Shown here: piece after piece, positions 11,690 to 23,770 of the stretch | How the letters are laid out: each line of letters opens with the position of its first letter | Numbering within the stretch: the first letter of the stretch is position 1 | Source: Galerina marginata | Lineage: Eukaryota > Basidiomycota > Agaricomycetes > Agaricales > Galerinaceae | Length of the DNA: 64,000 nucleotides | NCBI GenBank assembly: GCA_023014335.1 | Contig: JAECYW010000011.1 | Span: 682,001 to 746,000 of the forward strand | Direction: 5' to 3' | Position numbers and translations under genes: made by a program | Notes under the pieces: generated by a model | Databases searched by the model: none | What the model saw: the letters and a program-made list of their open reading frames with translations, nothing else | What the model was told of the DNA's origin: nothing

Positions 11690-13976
11690 ATGTCAGGAAG
11701 TTTGTCCTTTCATTCCTTCTTGATGGCGAAAACTCATAAATTGTTCTTTAGGTACAAAAACGCTGAAGCAGCTCGTCAATGGCACCCCGTTCCATGTACT
11801 CTTCAATGGCGATGAAAAAGCACGAACGACCGCGGTCTCATCCGCTGACCTTGCAGCCGCGGCATCTAAGAACACAGCACTGTACGACGTCACACTCGCG
11901 ACCTTAAGGACCTGCGGAAAATTGTGAGGCCTCCTCAGTCCTATGTTCTCTGCTTAATTTACTAAGACTCGCTACTTAATCAGGTCGAAGAGACTTCTCT
12001 TCTGCATCGACAGCTCAAACATGACAGCGGACACCACCACTCTTGGCTATTATATTTCATTGACCAAGGATGTGCGTAGAAATAATCCCGACATCGATTT
12101 GACGAGTATATGACGTTTATTACTTGGATCATAGAATATCGAAGCACTGAAGGAGGCAGATGCCGACTCAAGCGATTCGCCTGCTCTGATCAAGGTTCAA
12201 TATACATCGAAATATCGCCGCCCGGACCAGACGACCAAGCCTCCGACAACTCCAGCGACAGATGACGATAACACCGGAGCGGTGAGTACTAGTATCACAA
12301 GCTCTACTCTAAATTAATTTTCTTTTAGACCAGCGGTGGAAGTACTGGGCAAGCAACGATGGATCCTATGGTCGTGCAGACGTATGGTATGGTTGCAGAT
12401 GGCCAAATGATTGAATCAACGTAAGAGACTTTCAGGTACCCCCGTAACCGTGGCCAAGGGCTGATTAAGTTCCTGCACATAATCAGACATCCGGCGACGA
12501 TGACTGAACAGCAATGGAACTACGTGATGATCACAAACTCCTTGCTCCATGGATTGGTCTATAATAGTTTATCCTCAGCCATCCAAATAGCGAGACAACC
12601 AGGCAAGCATATTCTTGTTTTGTCATCCGTCGGCAAATCAGATTCGGAATGATACGCAACGAGGCTAATTATTATCTGGCAGCCTTCAAACTCAAGAAGT
12701 CTTATTTTGATCCGCTCGACAGTCCTGCTGGGACAACTTCCGACTCGGATTCGACACAGTCTAGTGACGAAGTAGGTCCCTTATACACCAATTGACGATA
12801 AAATAAAAACGAACTAACATGACCAGTCAATGTTCTTTAGCATTCCTGATTTTCAGGTCGTCGACGATGCCTCCGTAACAATCACAGAGTTGAAGAGTAC
12901 TTTACAACTGTCAATGGCGAAACATGCTTTCACGTCTTGGAGTGTCGAAGCGTCAGCGTTAGTAATAATTTTTTTTGGTATCTCGGTATTTCGTGCTGAC
13001 TTGGCACATGTAGTTCAGGCGGTTTCGATGGAATTTCCGGGGGCGTAACTGGCAGTGGAAGCTCGTCAACGTCGTCATCGTCCACTTCGACTCAGAGTAC
13101 TGCACTAGACAGCCTCCACGCATCTTACAATGTGCGTACTTCTCGTCGGCATGACCGTATTACATCTCGTTAACAGACAATCAATTTAAAGTTTCCCCGC
13201 GTAAAGATTTTTCTCGATGCAGATGACCTGGAAGTGTCAGATAACTGCCAGACGCTGTTAAACGCGATCAAAACGAACCAAAAGCCCGAGGACGTAGCTA
13301 CTTTTCGTAGGAAATACGGTACGCGACCCCGGGTCTATTGCAGCACCCTGGCTTAACGGACGTATGACTAGGACACATCTTTGCGAGCTCGGTCCAACTT
13401 GGTGGTCGCCTCCACAGTACCAGAGACTCGAGCACCTTCACAGATACTGATACCAATGCGAAAAAGGATGCGATGAAGGTAGCAGCTGGTGCTAATTTTT
13501 CATCCCCGTTTGCGTCGGGGTCAGCGTCGATTGCACATTCGCAGGGCTCAGGTTCACAGTCATCGGACACCTCAGGGGGTGGCTCCGCAAAACTGACCTG
13601 GGAGACCCAGGGTGGGGAGACGCTGCTTGGGTCAAAGTGGGTCTTATGATAATATCCCGTTCCGAGGAGCGATTAATTTAATCCCTCAATTTTATAGCCC
13701 GCCGATGTGGATTACTACGGTTGGCTCGTACTACAACTGGCGAGTGATACAGGTAGCTTTCATCACAGCCATTTTCTTTACAATGATGAACTGATGTGTA
13801 CGATCTAGCGGGGCAATCTGCAAAATATTTTGCTCGTGCTGCAGGGTATCACACAAGATGATTGGCCAACGATTTTCACCACCATCGATAACGCCAATCC
13901 CACATCTTCGTCGTCCTCTTCGAGTTCAAGTTCTAGCAGCGGGAGCACTGGCCAGGTTCGTGGATACCCTGAGTAA
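11690..13976 (+). CDS. MACPF (membrane attack complex/perforin)-domain protein
   Basis: Spliced gene of about a dozen short exons. Exons placed: 11690..11699, 11752..11923, 11984..12071, 12135..12281, 12329..12420, one from 12487, and a last one ending in TAA at 13976. The frame holds through the first five junctions. Near 13300-13400 the MACPF signature appears, split by an intron: KYG then GHIF, followed by SVQLGGRL (Y-G-x-H...LGG). Further on come ETQGGETLL and SYYNWRVI, as in other fungal MACPF proteins. Ser/Thr/Gly linkers separate the blocks, and the tail is a run of about a dozen serines. No classical signal peptide is visible. MACPF proteins oligomerise into pores; pore activity of this one is only inferred. 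One internal intron (from 12601) seems to use a GC donor. Confidence 0.7.
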
Positions 13977-14524
13977 GGAGGATAATCAGTGCGGCATGTC
14001 GACGTCAATGCTGAGGATCCTCACTTGACTGATGTAATTTAGTTTCTCTCCAAATCAATTCAGTGGTATCAGTTGGTTAATTTTGAAAGTGAAGAACCGA
14101 CCTTTATACCAAATCAACTACGATAACTTGGCAATAATTGGGTTAGACACGAACAATCGCCCCATGACTGCTTGACGCACATTCTTACTTCGTGGGCCTA
14201 ATGATCTGGACCGATCAGTAAGGCGAAGATCGATAGATCGATGAGAATGTGGAAATATCTGACATGCAAGTGATACAGAAATCCCGGACAGCCATCGAAA
14301 TGTAGATCATAAAACTTTAAGCATCCAGCGTAAACAGAAGAGCGGCAGTACTCTTAGAATTCATATTTTGCGGCCTCTTTGGCTTGACACACATAAAGCA
14401 TTTATTTCTGAAAGGTCTGATAAACGATGTTTATTCATGGCTTGCTATGAAAGAAGTCAAAGTGCATCCGGGTTTATTACTCTCTCTCATTATATAATAC
14501 TTATCACCTATCCAATACGCAACC
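13977..14524. other. Convergent intergenic region
   Basis: Lies between the 3' ends of the MACPF gene (plus) and the JAMM-like gene (minus). No coding pattern was seen. Confidence 0.35.
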
Positions 14525-15380
14525 TCAGCTCGGAGTATACTGATGTGGAGCCTTCGTCGGTGTCCATTGCGGGCTGGTCTTCTTCGCGGACCGTATGGTG
14601 ACACCAGAAGAGACCGGAGGGTACGTAGTAGGATTGGTCTTGTTCTCCCGCTCCAAAATACCATACTGGAAAGCGCCCGCTCGAGAGACGACGATCGAGG
14701 GGATCAACCGATCGTAAGCGTTGTTATGATCAGCCTTGGAAGGATGGTCGTTCCCGCCGACGGAGCTGTCCAGTGGGTGGGTGTGGAAGTTCGCAACTAC
14801 GAAATAACCAAACGTTAACCTTCAGCAACTTTGCGAATGATAGCCTACCTAAGAGCCAAGACTTGGAAGTGTCTGTAGGGGCCTTTGGCTGATTGAGGTC
14901 GATCTCTGGGTTGTCTCCTTTCGCTTCCTTCTGCTTGACTTCTCGCCCGGCATCTGCGCGTGTAACGCTCAGGTCGAGCGGCGAGATAAGCTTCTTGTTG
15001 CTATCGATCGCTGGAACAGATTCAGTTGGGTGGAGCAAAAAAGGCAGAAACCTGCGAACCTGCGTAGATATACCCGCCCTGCTCACGACATATGTCATCA
15101 CTAGGAAAAGAGTCGTTCCAAGCATCTTGGAGAGCCTTGGTCACGACTTGTTTGGAAATAAGCGTATCGACTGTAGGGCACATTGAAGGTGGATGGGGGA
15201 TGCAAGCAATAGGGCTTTCCGTGCAGGGTTTTGCCTTGCGAGCAGGTATCGTGCCTCATCCGAGTTGGGTAGGTTATCTCCAAAGGACTGGACGAGGAAA
15301 GTTCTCGAATAAACCAAATAAGCGTTTATTGCGCGGCTAAGGTTTTTGGGTTCCAGTCACGAGAAACCTCCAAAGGAAAC
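14525..15380 (-). CDS. JAMM/JAB-like metallopeptidase-domain protein (5' end uncertain)
   Basis: The last exon (about 14800..14525) reads VVANFHTHPLDSSVGG and then HPSKADHNNAYDRLIPSIVVSRAG. This gives HxH followed by a Ser and an Asp spaced as in the JAMM motif. An upstream exon (15125..about 14850) has LSVTRADAGREV. Before that is a piece with KALQDAWNDSFPSD and EQGGYIYA, matching the start of JAB-like domains found in bacterial polymorphic-toxin and fungal proteins. A further open stretch up to about 15380 may be the N-terminus; exon joins were not all resolved. Predicted role: zinc-dependent peptidase or isopeptidase, inferred from the motif only. Confidence 0.5.
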
Positions 15381-18300
15381 CTTCGAGTGCTGGCTTGTCA
15401 AGTCGGCTGTCTAAGCACCTGACTGTTGCAAGCGGCGAGCGGAGGATGTGGACGAAGGCTAAGGGAAGAGAGGAGTTGAGCTACGATACAGCCAGAATGA
15501 AGAAGTGAGAGGGTTGACGGGAAGGGTAGACAACCAACTATCCAGGTTGTTGTTGGTGTTCATTGCCATCCGCAATCAAGCCATCGAAGGGCTTGCCTCC
15601 GTAAGAGTCCGGGATGACTAGTATTTCTTGTTCTGCGCCGTGGGCGGTACATGGCCTATATGACGTCGAGTAGAGAAATTAGCACCATAAACAGCTCTGA
15701 GATTATGCTGACTGAACATACGGAACGTGACGTGGCTGTAACTGTCGTCGAGCAATGAACATGTTGAAGGAGGTAGGAAAGGCGCTGGAGAGAGAGCAAA
15801 AGTCATCCGCTCCGCTGATTCGACACTGACTCCCTTCCGTCCCTCTACTTTGACCAGCATCGGTTTTCCTCATCTTGATTCTGCTATCGCGTTTTCCCTC
15901 GAGCAGTCGACATATCCAACCCAGGCAGGACCTCGAAGCCTTGGACGACAACCACTTTGCTTCATTATTCGCAGTCCTAAACCGTTCTAGGTGCACCCCT
16001 TTCTTCTGCAGCCTGTATTTTCGAGTCTTGTAGCCCATGCCATGGGTTACGCAAGGCCAATGTCCAAGTCAAATACTTGGTAATGTAGCAGAGGCACTAG
16101 GATAAGGTCAACGTTCACAGAACTCGGGGTAAACCATACGCAAAAACTTACGAAGCGGGTCAGGGTTAGCAGTTGATAAGGTTGTAATCGTGGTGGTCCG
16201 CCAGTTGCAGTGGACAATCGAGGCTGTCAAGTTCGTCGACACCGTGAGTAAGGACGGATAGAGGAGGGGCAGCACACGACGAGTAAGATAGGGTGCTGGA
16301 TATTTGGACTGACACCGAGCTGGTGCACTTGCCACGTCAATGGCAGCGGTGTCTCCGAAGTGGCTTCGACGAGGTGTACGTCTGCGGAGGTTGATATTTG
16401 GCTGAATACACTCGGCGTAACTTAAACGCAGCAAATTTTTGAAGGGTATCTTGAGCACCGATGCAGCGAGTTTTCGGAGTCTTCGTTTGTCTTCGTGGCT
16501 TTCTTTAGCTTGAAGTAATCGTATTGATGCCGTAGGAGAGGACAGAAGGGCTCGCGGAAGTAACGAAGTTGATAATCCTCCGCCTGCGATACAGTCGGAC
16601 GCTGTCAAGCGTGACGATCGAACCTTAGAGACTGAAAAGGGCGATGACTAGGAGACGAGAAATCTAAGTCAAGAATCCAGATATTCAAACTGATAAAGAC
16701 CAACCATGCACGTCTGTTGACCAATCGGTCAGGAGAACCGATCTTGACGTTGCAGCGACCAATGCCAGAGGAGAAATTAGATACATAGAGGATGTCGATG
16801 TCGTGGATGAATCCCGAGTGTTCGTGGACTGGCTTCGTGATGTGATTTGAGATGGCTCTGAATTGTGAGATGAATGCTTGACACGCAGTAAAGACTGTGA
16901 AAGGGACATCCCAGGTAAGTTGGTTGTTGAGGTAAAAGTACGGGATGAAGTTTACATAGACGAATATGAACACGTCCGTAGATACTACCATCATCATGTG
17001 AAAGCTCCGGTTTCCTTTCGTAAAAAACCACCCTTGACACCGTCTGCATTTTTGTTACAGTAAATGTCGAGGTAGCTTGAAGTTGAGGCTCGTGGAGTGA
17101 CGTAACGAGGGCTTAATATCAAGGAGGCGCGATTACGCATAAATAGAGTGTGCTTGATACGTCTCGGTAAGTTATTGGCTTGAACATGAATGTGAAAGCA
17201 AAACTCACCCTTCCGACAGGAACCAACGTTATCGACGATAGACGTTGACGTTGATACTCAGTATTCTGTAAGCAAAGTTGGCCTATTAGAGCACGTCATC
17301 ATAAGTAAAGACATTTAGAAGTTGAATCTCAGAGACGTACGTTGATTCCAAATCCTCCTATCCTCACAAAGTGCTGACACGCATATGAGTTGGATGAATG
17401 TATGCACACTCATAGGCTTCGCGAAGTCCATGATACAGAATGACGCGATCCAAATTGCAACCAAAGCCGAAAGGGTAGGACTGGTGTATTAAAAAAAATT
17501 GGGGTCCACTTGATCGCGAGCTACGACTGGAAGTTGAGTTGAGAGGTCGCTCAACTACGAAAATCGGAAATACTCACGGTATCTGGTGAGTCTACTTTGC
17601 TTAACCACTCAAGCCTCCAAACCCGCTAGACGATGTTACACCTATTGGCGGTCGAGGACAGGTTGCGTCATATTCCGTCCAAGGGTTCGGTAGAATGTAT
17701 CTGGAGGCAGTTGGTATTTAGAATTTACCGACCTAACGAGAAGAACGACAGACGAGAGCTTACTTGCGAGTTTGTGCACACCTCGCGGACTCCAGAAATT
17801 GGGTAGAAAAAAAGATGTTGCAATGACTCCAGCCTATGATAGCAGAGCTAAGTAAAGAGATACGGGTACCTAACAGTATTGCGATTTTATGAGACTGAGA
17901 CTCATAAGTCGGTCGCGGGCAAAGGGCTTACACATTCTTAACAGGTGTATGGCCGCAGCCAACAACTTTGAGGCTTCGCAATTTGAACACCCGTTCCTAT
18001 TACAGCAAGAGGGAGATATGTCCAAGGTCGTTCTGATTGATTCAGCTCGGGGGGTTCAAACCAGAGGGATGGTCCAGCATTTATGAACGACGTCGTCTAA
18101 ATTGACGGACACGCGGCCAAGGATTGAACCTCTCGTAGATCCGTAAACTGACCAAGAAGTCAGTCCATGTGCGATAAGGAACTGCGGATAAATGGTGTAT
18201 GAGTGTCGTTCTCGTTGAAGCAGGAGGACGCGTTTTGACTTACAAGCAGGGAATAACATTAGTGACGACTGAGCATTTGAGACGCGGAGCAGCTAAGTAC

Positions 18301-19003
18301 AGCTGAGATGTCCTGGTGAAGGACAAGTGAGGGATGTTGGAACGGCGCGTGAGAGTGTCCACAAAAGTCGTCCGTTCCGCTGATCCGACTTCGTATCTGC
18401 GCTGGCTAGTCCACACCTGCTACTCGATCCGCCTCAACTCTTTGACCCGTGCACATACGCGAAACACCCTGGACGACTTTACAGTGCTCTCGTTCACCCA
18501 TGGGTCATCCAAGGCCAACGCTTTCTCGGTCACCGAAGTGACCGGTAGTGACCTGTTTAGTCGGGTTGAATGAAGTACTGACCACTCAGGAAACGTACAA
18601 GTACCATAAATAAGTGAGTGTTCCCTGTTTTTAACGTAAGGCTAGCTCCTGATCATATTTTGCAGCTCAAAAACTTCGACGCTCTTACCTGGTCGTGCAA
18701 CGTCAAGCTCGATGGCAGCCAGAGAACCCAGATTCACACCAGCCTTGAGCGCCTTAATCTTATTTCAACCTCATCCCCAGGACAACGCGCATATATTTAA
18801 GTGGAACGGCCAGGACTATAGAACGTTTGTAAAACGAATTCTGAAGAGCAGGTACGGTCATTCAATTCAGGAACAAACTTACCTTGACTGACTATAACTA
18901 TAACCTCTTTTCTAGTCCTTTAAGCCTGCCAATATCGATACCAACCATCGAGCTATGCCGAATCTTACCGCGGTACTTCCTCATGCCAGCCTCTCAACGA
19001 CCG
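15381..19003. other. Gene-poor stretch with relics
   Basis: Frames at 16108-16608 and 16605-17049 (minus) are open but show no domain. Near 15795 and 18355 (plus) there are two related segments that both encode a KV(I/V)RSAD peptide, each soon running into stops or unrelated sequence, so they look like fragments of one decayed family. I cannot assign any intact gene here. Confidence 0.3.
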
Positions 19004-19222
19004 TCATGTTTCCACCAGACTGTCCTCATCCGCACCCCAGCGTGCTATTAACAATGCAACCATAGGCTTCTTACCAAAGAACTCGAATTTCCGCATCTCA
19101 TTATCGATTGGATGGGCACGCGGGCACGACGCTTGGACTTTTGGCAGGATTTCCTTGTGGAATTTCTCCTCTATCTCAGCTTCGAATTTTGAGGTAACTA
19201 TCCCACCAACTTCTTGCACCAA
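19004..19222 (-). CDS. Possible exon of an unidentified protein
   Basis: An open stretch preceded by a good acceptor (ATCAGCAG) at about 19230. It encodes a charged helical segment (EIEEKFHKEILPKVQ) followed by PHIDNEMR-like and FFGKKPMVALLIARWG pieces. The amino-acid pattern looks coding. No start or downstream exon was found, so it may be a fragment. Confidence 0.25.
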   Translation of the reverse strand: MVQEVGGIVTSKFEAEIEEKFHKEILPKVQASCPRAHPIDNEMRKFEFFGKKPMVALLIARWGADEDSLVET

Positions 19223-19737
19223 ATCTGCTGATATCCGATCTAGTCTAGTATCAAGATTATCGCCTAATCTCCTTCAAGTGCGACTACATCTACATGCTCC
19301 TTCAGTGTTTGTGGGGTTACAGGCGACGAGACGACAGTTCTGATTATTTGCTTACAGTGGTCGGATCGACCACTCTGCTCACTGCTCAGTTTCGTATGTC
19401 CGAAATTTTACTCTGTAATTGAAAGTAGCGTACTGATATTATCTTTCTACTTTCTATAGCATACTCTTTATCCCGTAATCTCGGTTCGAGTTCGTGGCAC
19501 AATCGCTGACGTGTCAAGAATGTGAATATTTGGTTCTCTCGCCTTCCATGGACGAATAATTAACTTCAACCATTTAGACGAGCCTGAGGTCCATATACGC
19601 GTCTTTTCTTTTCCTCAAGCACGTACGACTTTGATCCGCAATGGCATTCAACATTCAGAAGAAACTTCGAAGGACAAAGATGCATATGAGGAAGGACAGT
19701 TACTCAACGAGATGGGCTTCGCTGAAGACCCGCTGGT

Positions 19738-20529
19738 ATGCACAATGCAGCTTGGTTGGTGCTTCCTATTCGCCCTTTAAAAGCTGCACTACCCGGTCGT
19801 GGTCGAGGCCGACGAGAAGGAGAAGGCAAAGTCATCAACGGCGAAGCCAAAGTCCACGACGACAACATCAACGAAGGAAAGTCAAAAACCAAGGCGAAAG
19901 CAAAGGAGACCGAGAAAGAAAAGGACAAGGAATCCGGCTCATCCGACGCCAGCTCGTCCAGCTCCTCTGACTCACCAAACGACGACGAGCCCACCAAACC
20001 CACCAAATCCAAACAAACCAAGTCGTCCAGCTAAGCTAACTCCGAGGTCAAGCCCTCCTCCAACTCCAGCTCCAGCTTGGACGAGTCGGATATGCCCCCC
20101 ACTCCGACCCTGCGGCCGCCCGCGTTCAAGTTGGCGCTGGCAATCGTGAATGTGAACACTGCCTGGGGCTCGGTGTCAGGGTCGTCAGGATAGAGCGATG
20201 TGCGACTAGATGATGGTCTTGAGTCGTCGAAAGGAAAGAAAGAAGCCGACTCGAACTTGGGCTCATCACCTGCACACTCGCCGCCGCCGTCCTCGTCTGT
20301 ACCTGACACCCCTGATAGACCGTCTTCGTCTTCAGGCGCACATGTTTCTACACCCCTCGATAACGATAACGAATTTGTCACCGTCACCAAAGTCCTCCTC
20401 GCTAGACAACTCCCCCTCACCTCTTTTTCTTCTCTTTCGAGCGTTACCTATATGTCGCCTCTCCTCCAGATCTATGTTATCCAGGTGTATGCGCTGCTGC
20501 TGCGGATGTTCGGCGGGGGTGTGTATTGA
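19738..20529 (+). pseudogene. Ser/Lys-rich protein frame with in-frame stops
   Basis: One reading frame runs for 264 codons with two internal stops, TAA at 20032 and TAG at 20191. Both lie inside continuous low-complexity sequence: Lys/Glu-rich, then poly-Ser, then a Pro/Ser region. The text after each stop has the same style (SEVKPSSNSSSSLDESD, then LDDGLESSKGKKEAD). No GT donor is placed to splice out either stop. A segment just upstream (19640-19735) reads SKDKDAYEEGQLLNEMGF in another frame and may be an earlier exon. Function unknown. I judge it decayed rather than spliced. Confidence 0.45.
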
Positions 20530-21541
20530 TACTTCTAGACCTGTCTGATTCTTTAGGAGACGAACGTTTCGTCATTCTCGATTCTTTCTTGGATATATTC
20601 TTCACTTGTCCTTTGTCCGTGTGCCAATGTTTTTGTTTTGTGTTTTGTGTTTTGTGTTTTGTGCTTGCTTTATGCATTCGGTTTTGACCCGTCCTGTTTG
20701 TTTTGGCGTTTCGTGGCCTCCTCCCTCGTCCGTTTCTCGCTTTCGCTTTCTCTCCTCCTGGGTTCAATGTACGACTATTATCACTACCATACATCCATCC
20801 CTTCGTGCCTCGTCTACAAGTCTACAAGTTTGACGACCATGGTTTCTGTTCTCTTTATGTATATATTTCCATCCCGACTCTTGCTCCGCCTTTGCCTCCT
20901 CGTCCTACATACAGTACATTGCTTGAGATTACGACTCACGACTTGACGATGTACAGAATGCATTCGAATTCTATACAGCATTTTGCAATAAAGCGTCACT
21001 ACCTACCCCTCTGGCTTGACGACCTGTCATCCTCAAGTTCAAGCCATTCCCTCGATCCAGTCAGCTGTGGGCATGAACGACTGATCCTTTCTCCATTCAT
21101 GCACATGTGTATCACTGTCAGTGTGCCGACGAACGAACGAACGAACGACTGACCGTCGGCTTCCATTCCGCCTTTTCCAAGATTCGGTTACTTGTTCTCA
21201 AAATCCTCGTTCAGGCAACCTGTGGAGTGCTCGCTGGCCCACCTACCCGCAGCACTCAAGAATCACTTACAAAGCGCTGGGCATTGACACGAACTTCAAC
21301 TTGGCTTTTAAAATAAAAAAGTCGTGCCTCCGTGTGACCCCCCCAGTCCTCTTACACTGACAGCTACCTCCTGTCCTCAACGCCGGACGGGGAGGAAAGC
21401 GATACCAGCTCTCATATCGCGCAGATTTCCGTTTTCATTTTTACCTGCACCCCGCACTGATACTACTGTTATCTGATATCCGATCATCATCGTCACTCCT
21501 GAGTACTGAGTCCTGACACCGACATCACCATCCCAATCACA
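20530..21541. other. Intergenic, simple repeats
   Basis: Contains a TTTTGTG tandem run at about 20631-20660 and an ACGA run at 21130-21146. The open frames (for example 20703-21152) look like chance openings in pyrimidine-rich DNA. No gene is supported. Confidence 0.35.
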
Positions 21542-23549
21542 ATGCCCGACCCCACCATCCCAGACGTCCCCCTCCTACCCTCGACCGGCTCGGGATCGAT
21601 CCCACCGCCTCATCCCCTTCTCCGGGCCCATTGTCACCTCCATCGCCGCGGACTGGCTCGCCGCCTTCGCTTCAGCCGCCTCCCTCACCCCCACTGCGGA
21701 TATCGATGCGCTCTTAGCTCTGCTCCTCCAAGGCCCCGACGCGTTCTGGCTCGACATGCTAGCGCTCATGTGGGACATTCCTACTTTCTCGGGTAGGAGA
21801 GGATTCCTGCGTTTTGGCGGCACGGTTGAGGCTGTCGAAGATGCATGATTTCAAGATGCGTGAGGGGTACGTCGCGCTGCAGCAACCGTTCCCCGACTAA
21901 TACTTCTCCAGATTCCCTTCAACGTGGCCCGCATATACACCCGCACTCAAGGTATTTACTTCATACCTCACCACAATCCCACTCTCTTCTCTCCACTAAA
22001 ACCTCCCGTGCATTCCCTGAACCCAGCTCGCAAACTGGCTCGTATCCTACGCTTCTGCCCTCGAACTCAACGTCTGGACATCCACCACCATAATTTACAC
22101 CACGCAGAATCCAACCACGCACAAATGGCACGTCGGCCTCAAGCGCGCGGACGGTTCGGAGCGCACGTTCGTGGTTAACCATGTCGTGTTCTGCACCGGG
22201 TTGGGGAGCGGCGTGCCCAATACACCTGCGTATCCTGGGATGGTGAGTTTGATGGATGTTTAAATTTATGTGGAGATGGTTGGTTGGGTTGATGATGGAT
22301 TTATAAATTAATTAACGACCTCTCTTTCTATGATTTTATGCAGACGTCACCATGTTTCAGCGCAGCCCAACGTACATCATGTCCACCAAGAACGGAGGGG
22401 GAGGTTATCATGAAAGGTCCGCCCTCCCTTTCTTCCCTTCTTCTTTACACCCCGAATTCAGGCGGCTCATTAAACATTTACACTCATTATTTAATCCAGG
22501 TGCTTACTGGGAAGACGCGCCGCCAGTCGACCGCATCAACGCCTCTTTCCCGCACCATATGGCCACGGGGTTGAATTCGTCTCCCTCTGAACTTGATAAG
22601 TGAGTCTTTACATCTCTTCGTGCTTATTTCTCGCTTTTTGTTTCCAACATCTCGACATGGACTGGAATTTGGAAAGCGGTTTTTGGCTTTGAAGTTGCTA
22701 TTCTGATTTTATAATATTTTTTGAATATTACCCCGATCCTTGACTTGCGACTGACGGCTTGGTGATGATTCGTTAACAGAGACCTCTTGGAAGGCCTACA
22801 CAAAGTCTGCTTCTGCACGAATCTCGGGATCAAAGGTACAGGATTCGGCCTGTTAGCGTCGAGCGAAGCAGGCGGGTATTACCTCGGTCAGTGCCAATGT
22901 CTCTTTTGATTTTTCTTCTCGCTATTCCAGTCCAATCCAACGGTTTTCATCTGATTTTTTATTTGTTTTTTTTGTGGAATCCGCAGAACCGGAGGCAGCA
23001 AGCTCATCGCAGAGGGCAAAATCAAAAGCGACAGCCCAATCTAGAGCTTCGCCGAGACGGGGATCGAGTTCGCGAACGGGTCCGAGCTGCCTGCGGACGT
23101 CGTCGTTTTTGCTACTGGGTGTGTTGAATGCCTAACTATCATGTCTGCATTTGCTTCTACCGAGCATTGAACTGGTAATCTTTCAGCCTGGGCGATCCCG
23201 TCGGCCACATTCGCAGAGTGTGCGGAGACGAAGTTGCCAGTCGGTGCAAGGATATTTGGGGGTTCAACGATGAGGGCGAGCTTAACGGCGCTTGGTGAGA
23301 CTTGGGGGTTCCGGGGTTGTGGATGATGCTGGGTACATGCTTGAATTTTATTTTGATACAGATAATTGACGCTTTCTTTCTTACGGAACAGGGGATCTGG
23401 CGCTGTGTCGTTTCCATTCGACGCATATCGTGCTTCGTGAGTGGCTCTTCTCGAGTTCCTGTTTGTATGTATCATGTGCTTAATTTTTTGTTACAATAGA
23501 GATCAAAGCGATGGAAGAGGGTATTTTCGGGACGCGGTATGAGGTGTAG
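21542..23549 (+). pseudogene. Flavin-containing monooxygenase relic
   Basis: Blocks in FMO order: an N-terminal NTF2-like piece (ADWLAAFASA, LALMWDIPTFSG); then KMREGYVALQQPFP and WPAYTPALKLA; then HVVFCTGLGSGVPNTPAYPG; then DVTMFQRSPTYIMS; then YWEDAPPVDRINASFPHH; and near the end ADVVVFATG and GDPVGHIRRVCGDEV. Active members oxygenate soft nucleophiles with FAD and NADPH. Missing here are the FAD-binding GxGxxG segment between the first two blocks and the NADPH-binding GxGxxG segment before DVTMFQR. An in-frame TAG lies at 23042, another stop follows the QPFPD piece, and frame changes occur. This is a dead gene with still readable exons. Confidence 0.65.
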
Positions 23550-23770
23550 AAGATATTTATTTAAGTGCTGGCTAGTTTTCGTATAAGAAAAACATTGTAA
23601 TTCTGAAGTTCACCGTCGATCTAAAAGAACGGGAGAACTTTGTATCGTGAAAAGATTGTGCAGGCCTGTTGAGTTATGAACGAGTCCTTCTGACCTCGGG
23701 CTCGGAACAAACACCGTGACTAAGCACAGCTTCCAAGGACACAGCCTCACTGCTGGGTTGACTTTGGTGC

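Noticed and set aside
16108..17049. Minus-strand frames of 130-166 aa as genes
   Set aside because: No family signature, overlapping alternatives in other frames, and no coherent exon structure.
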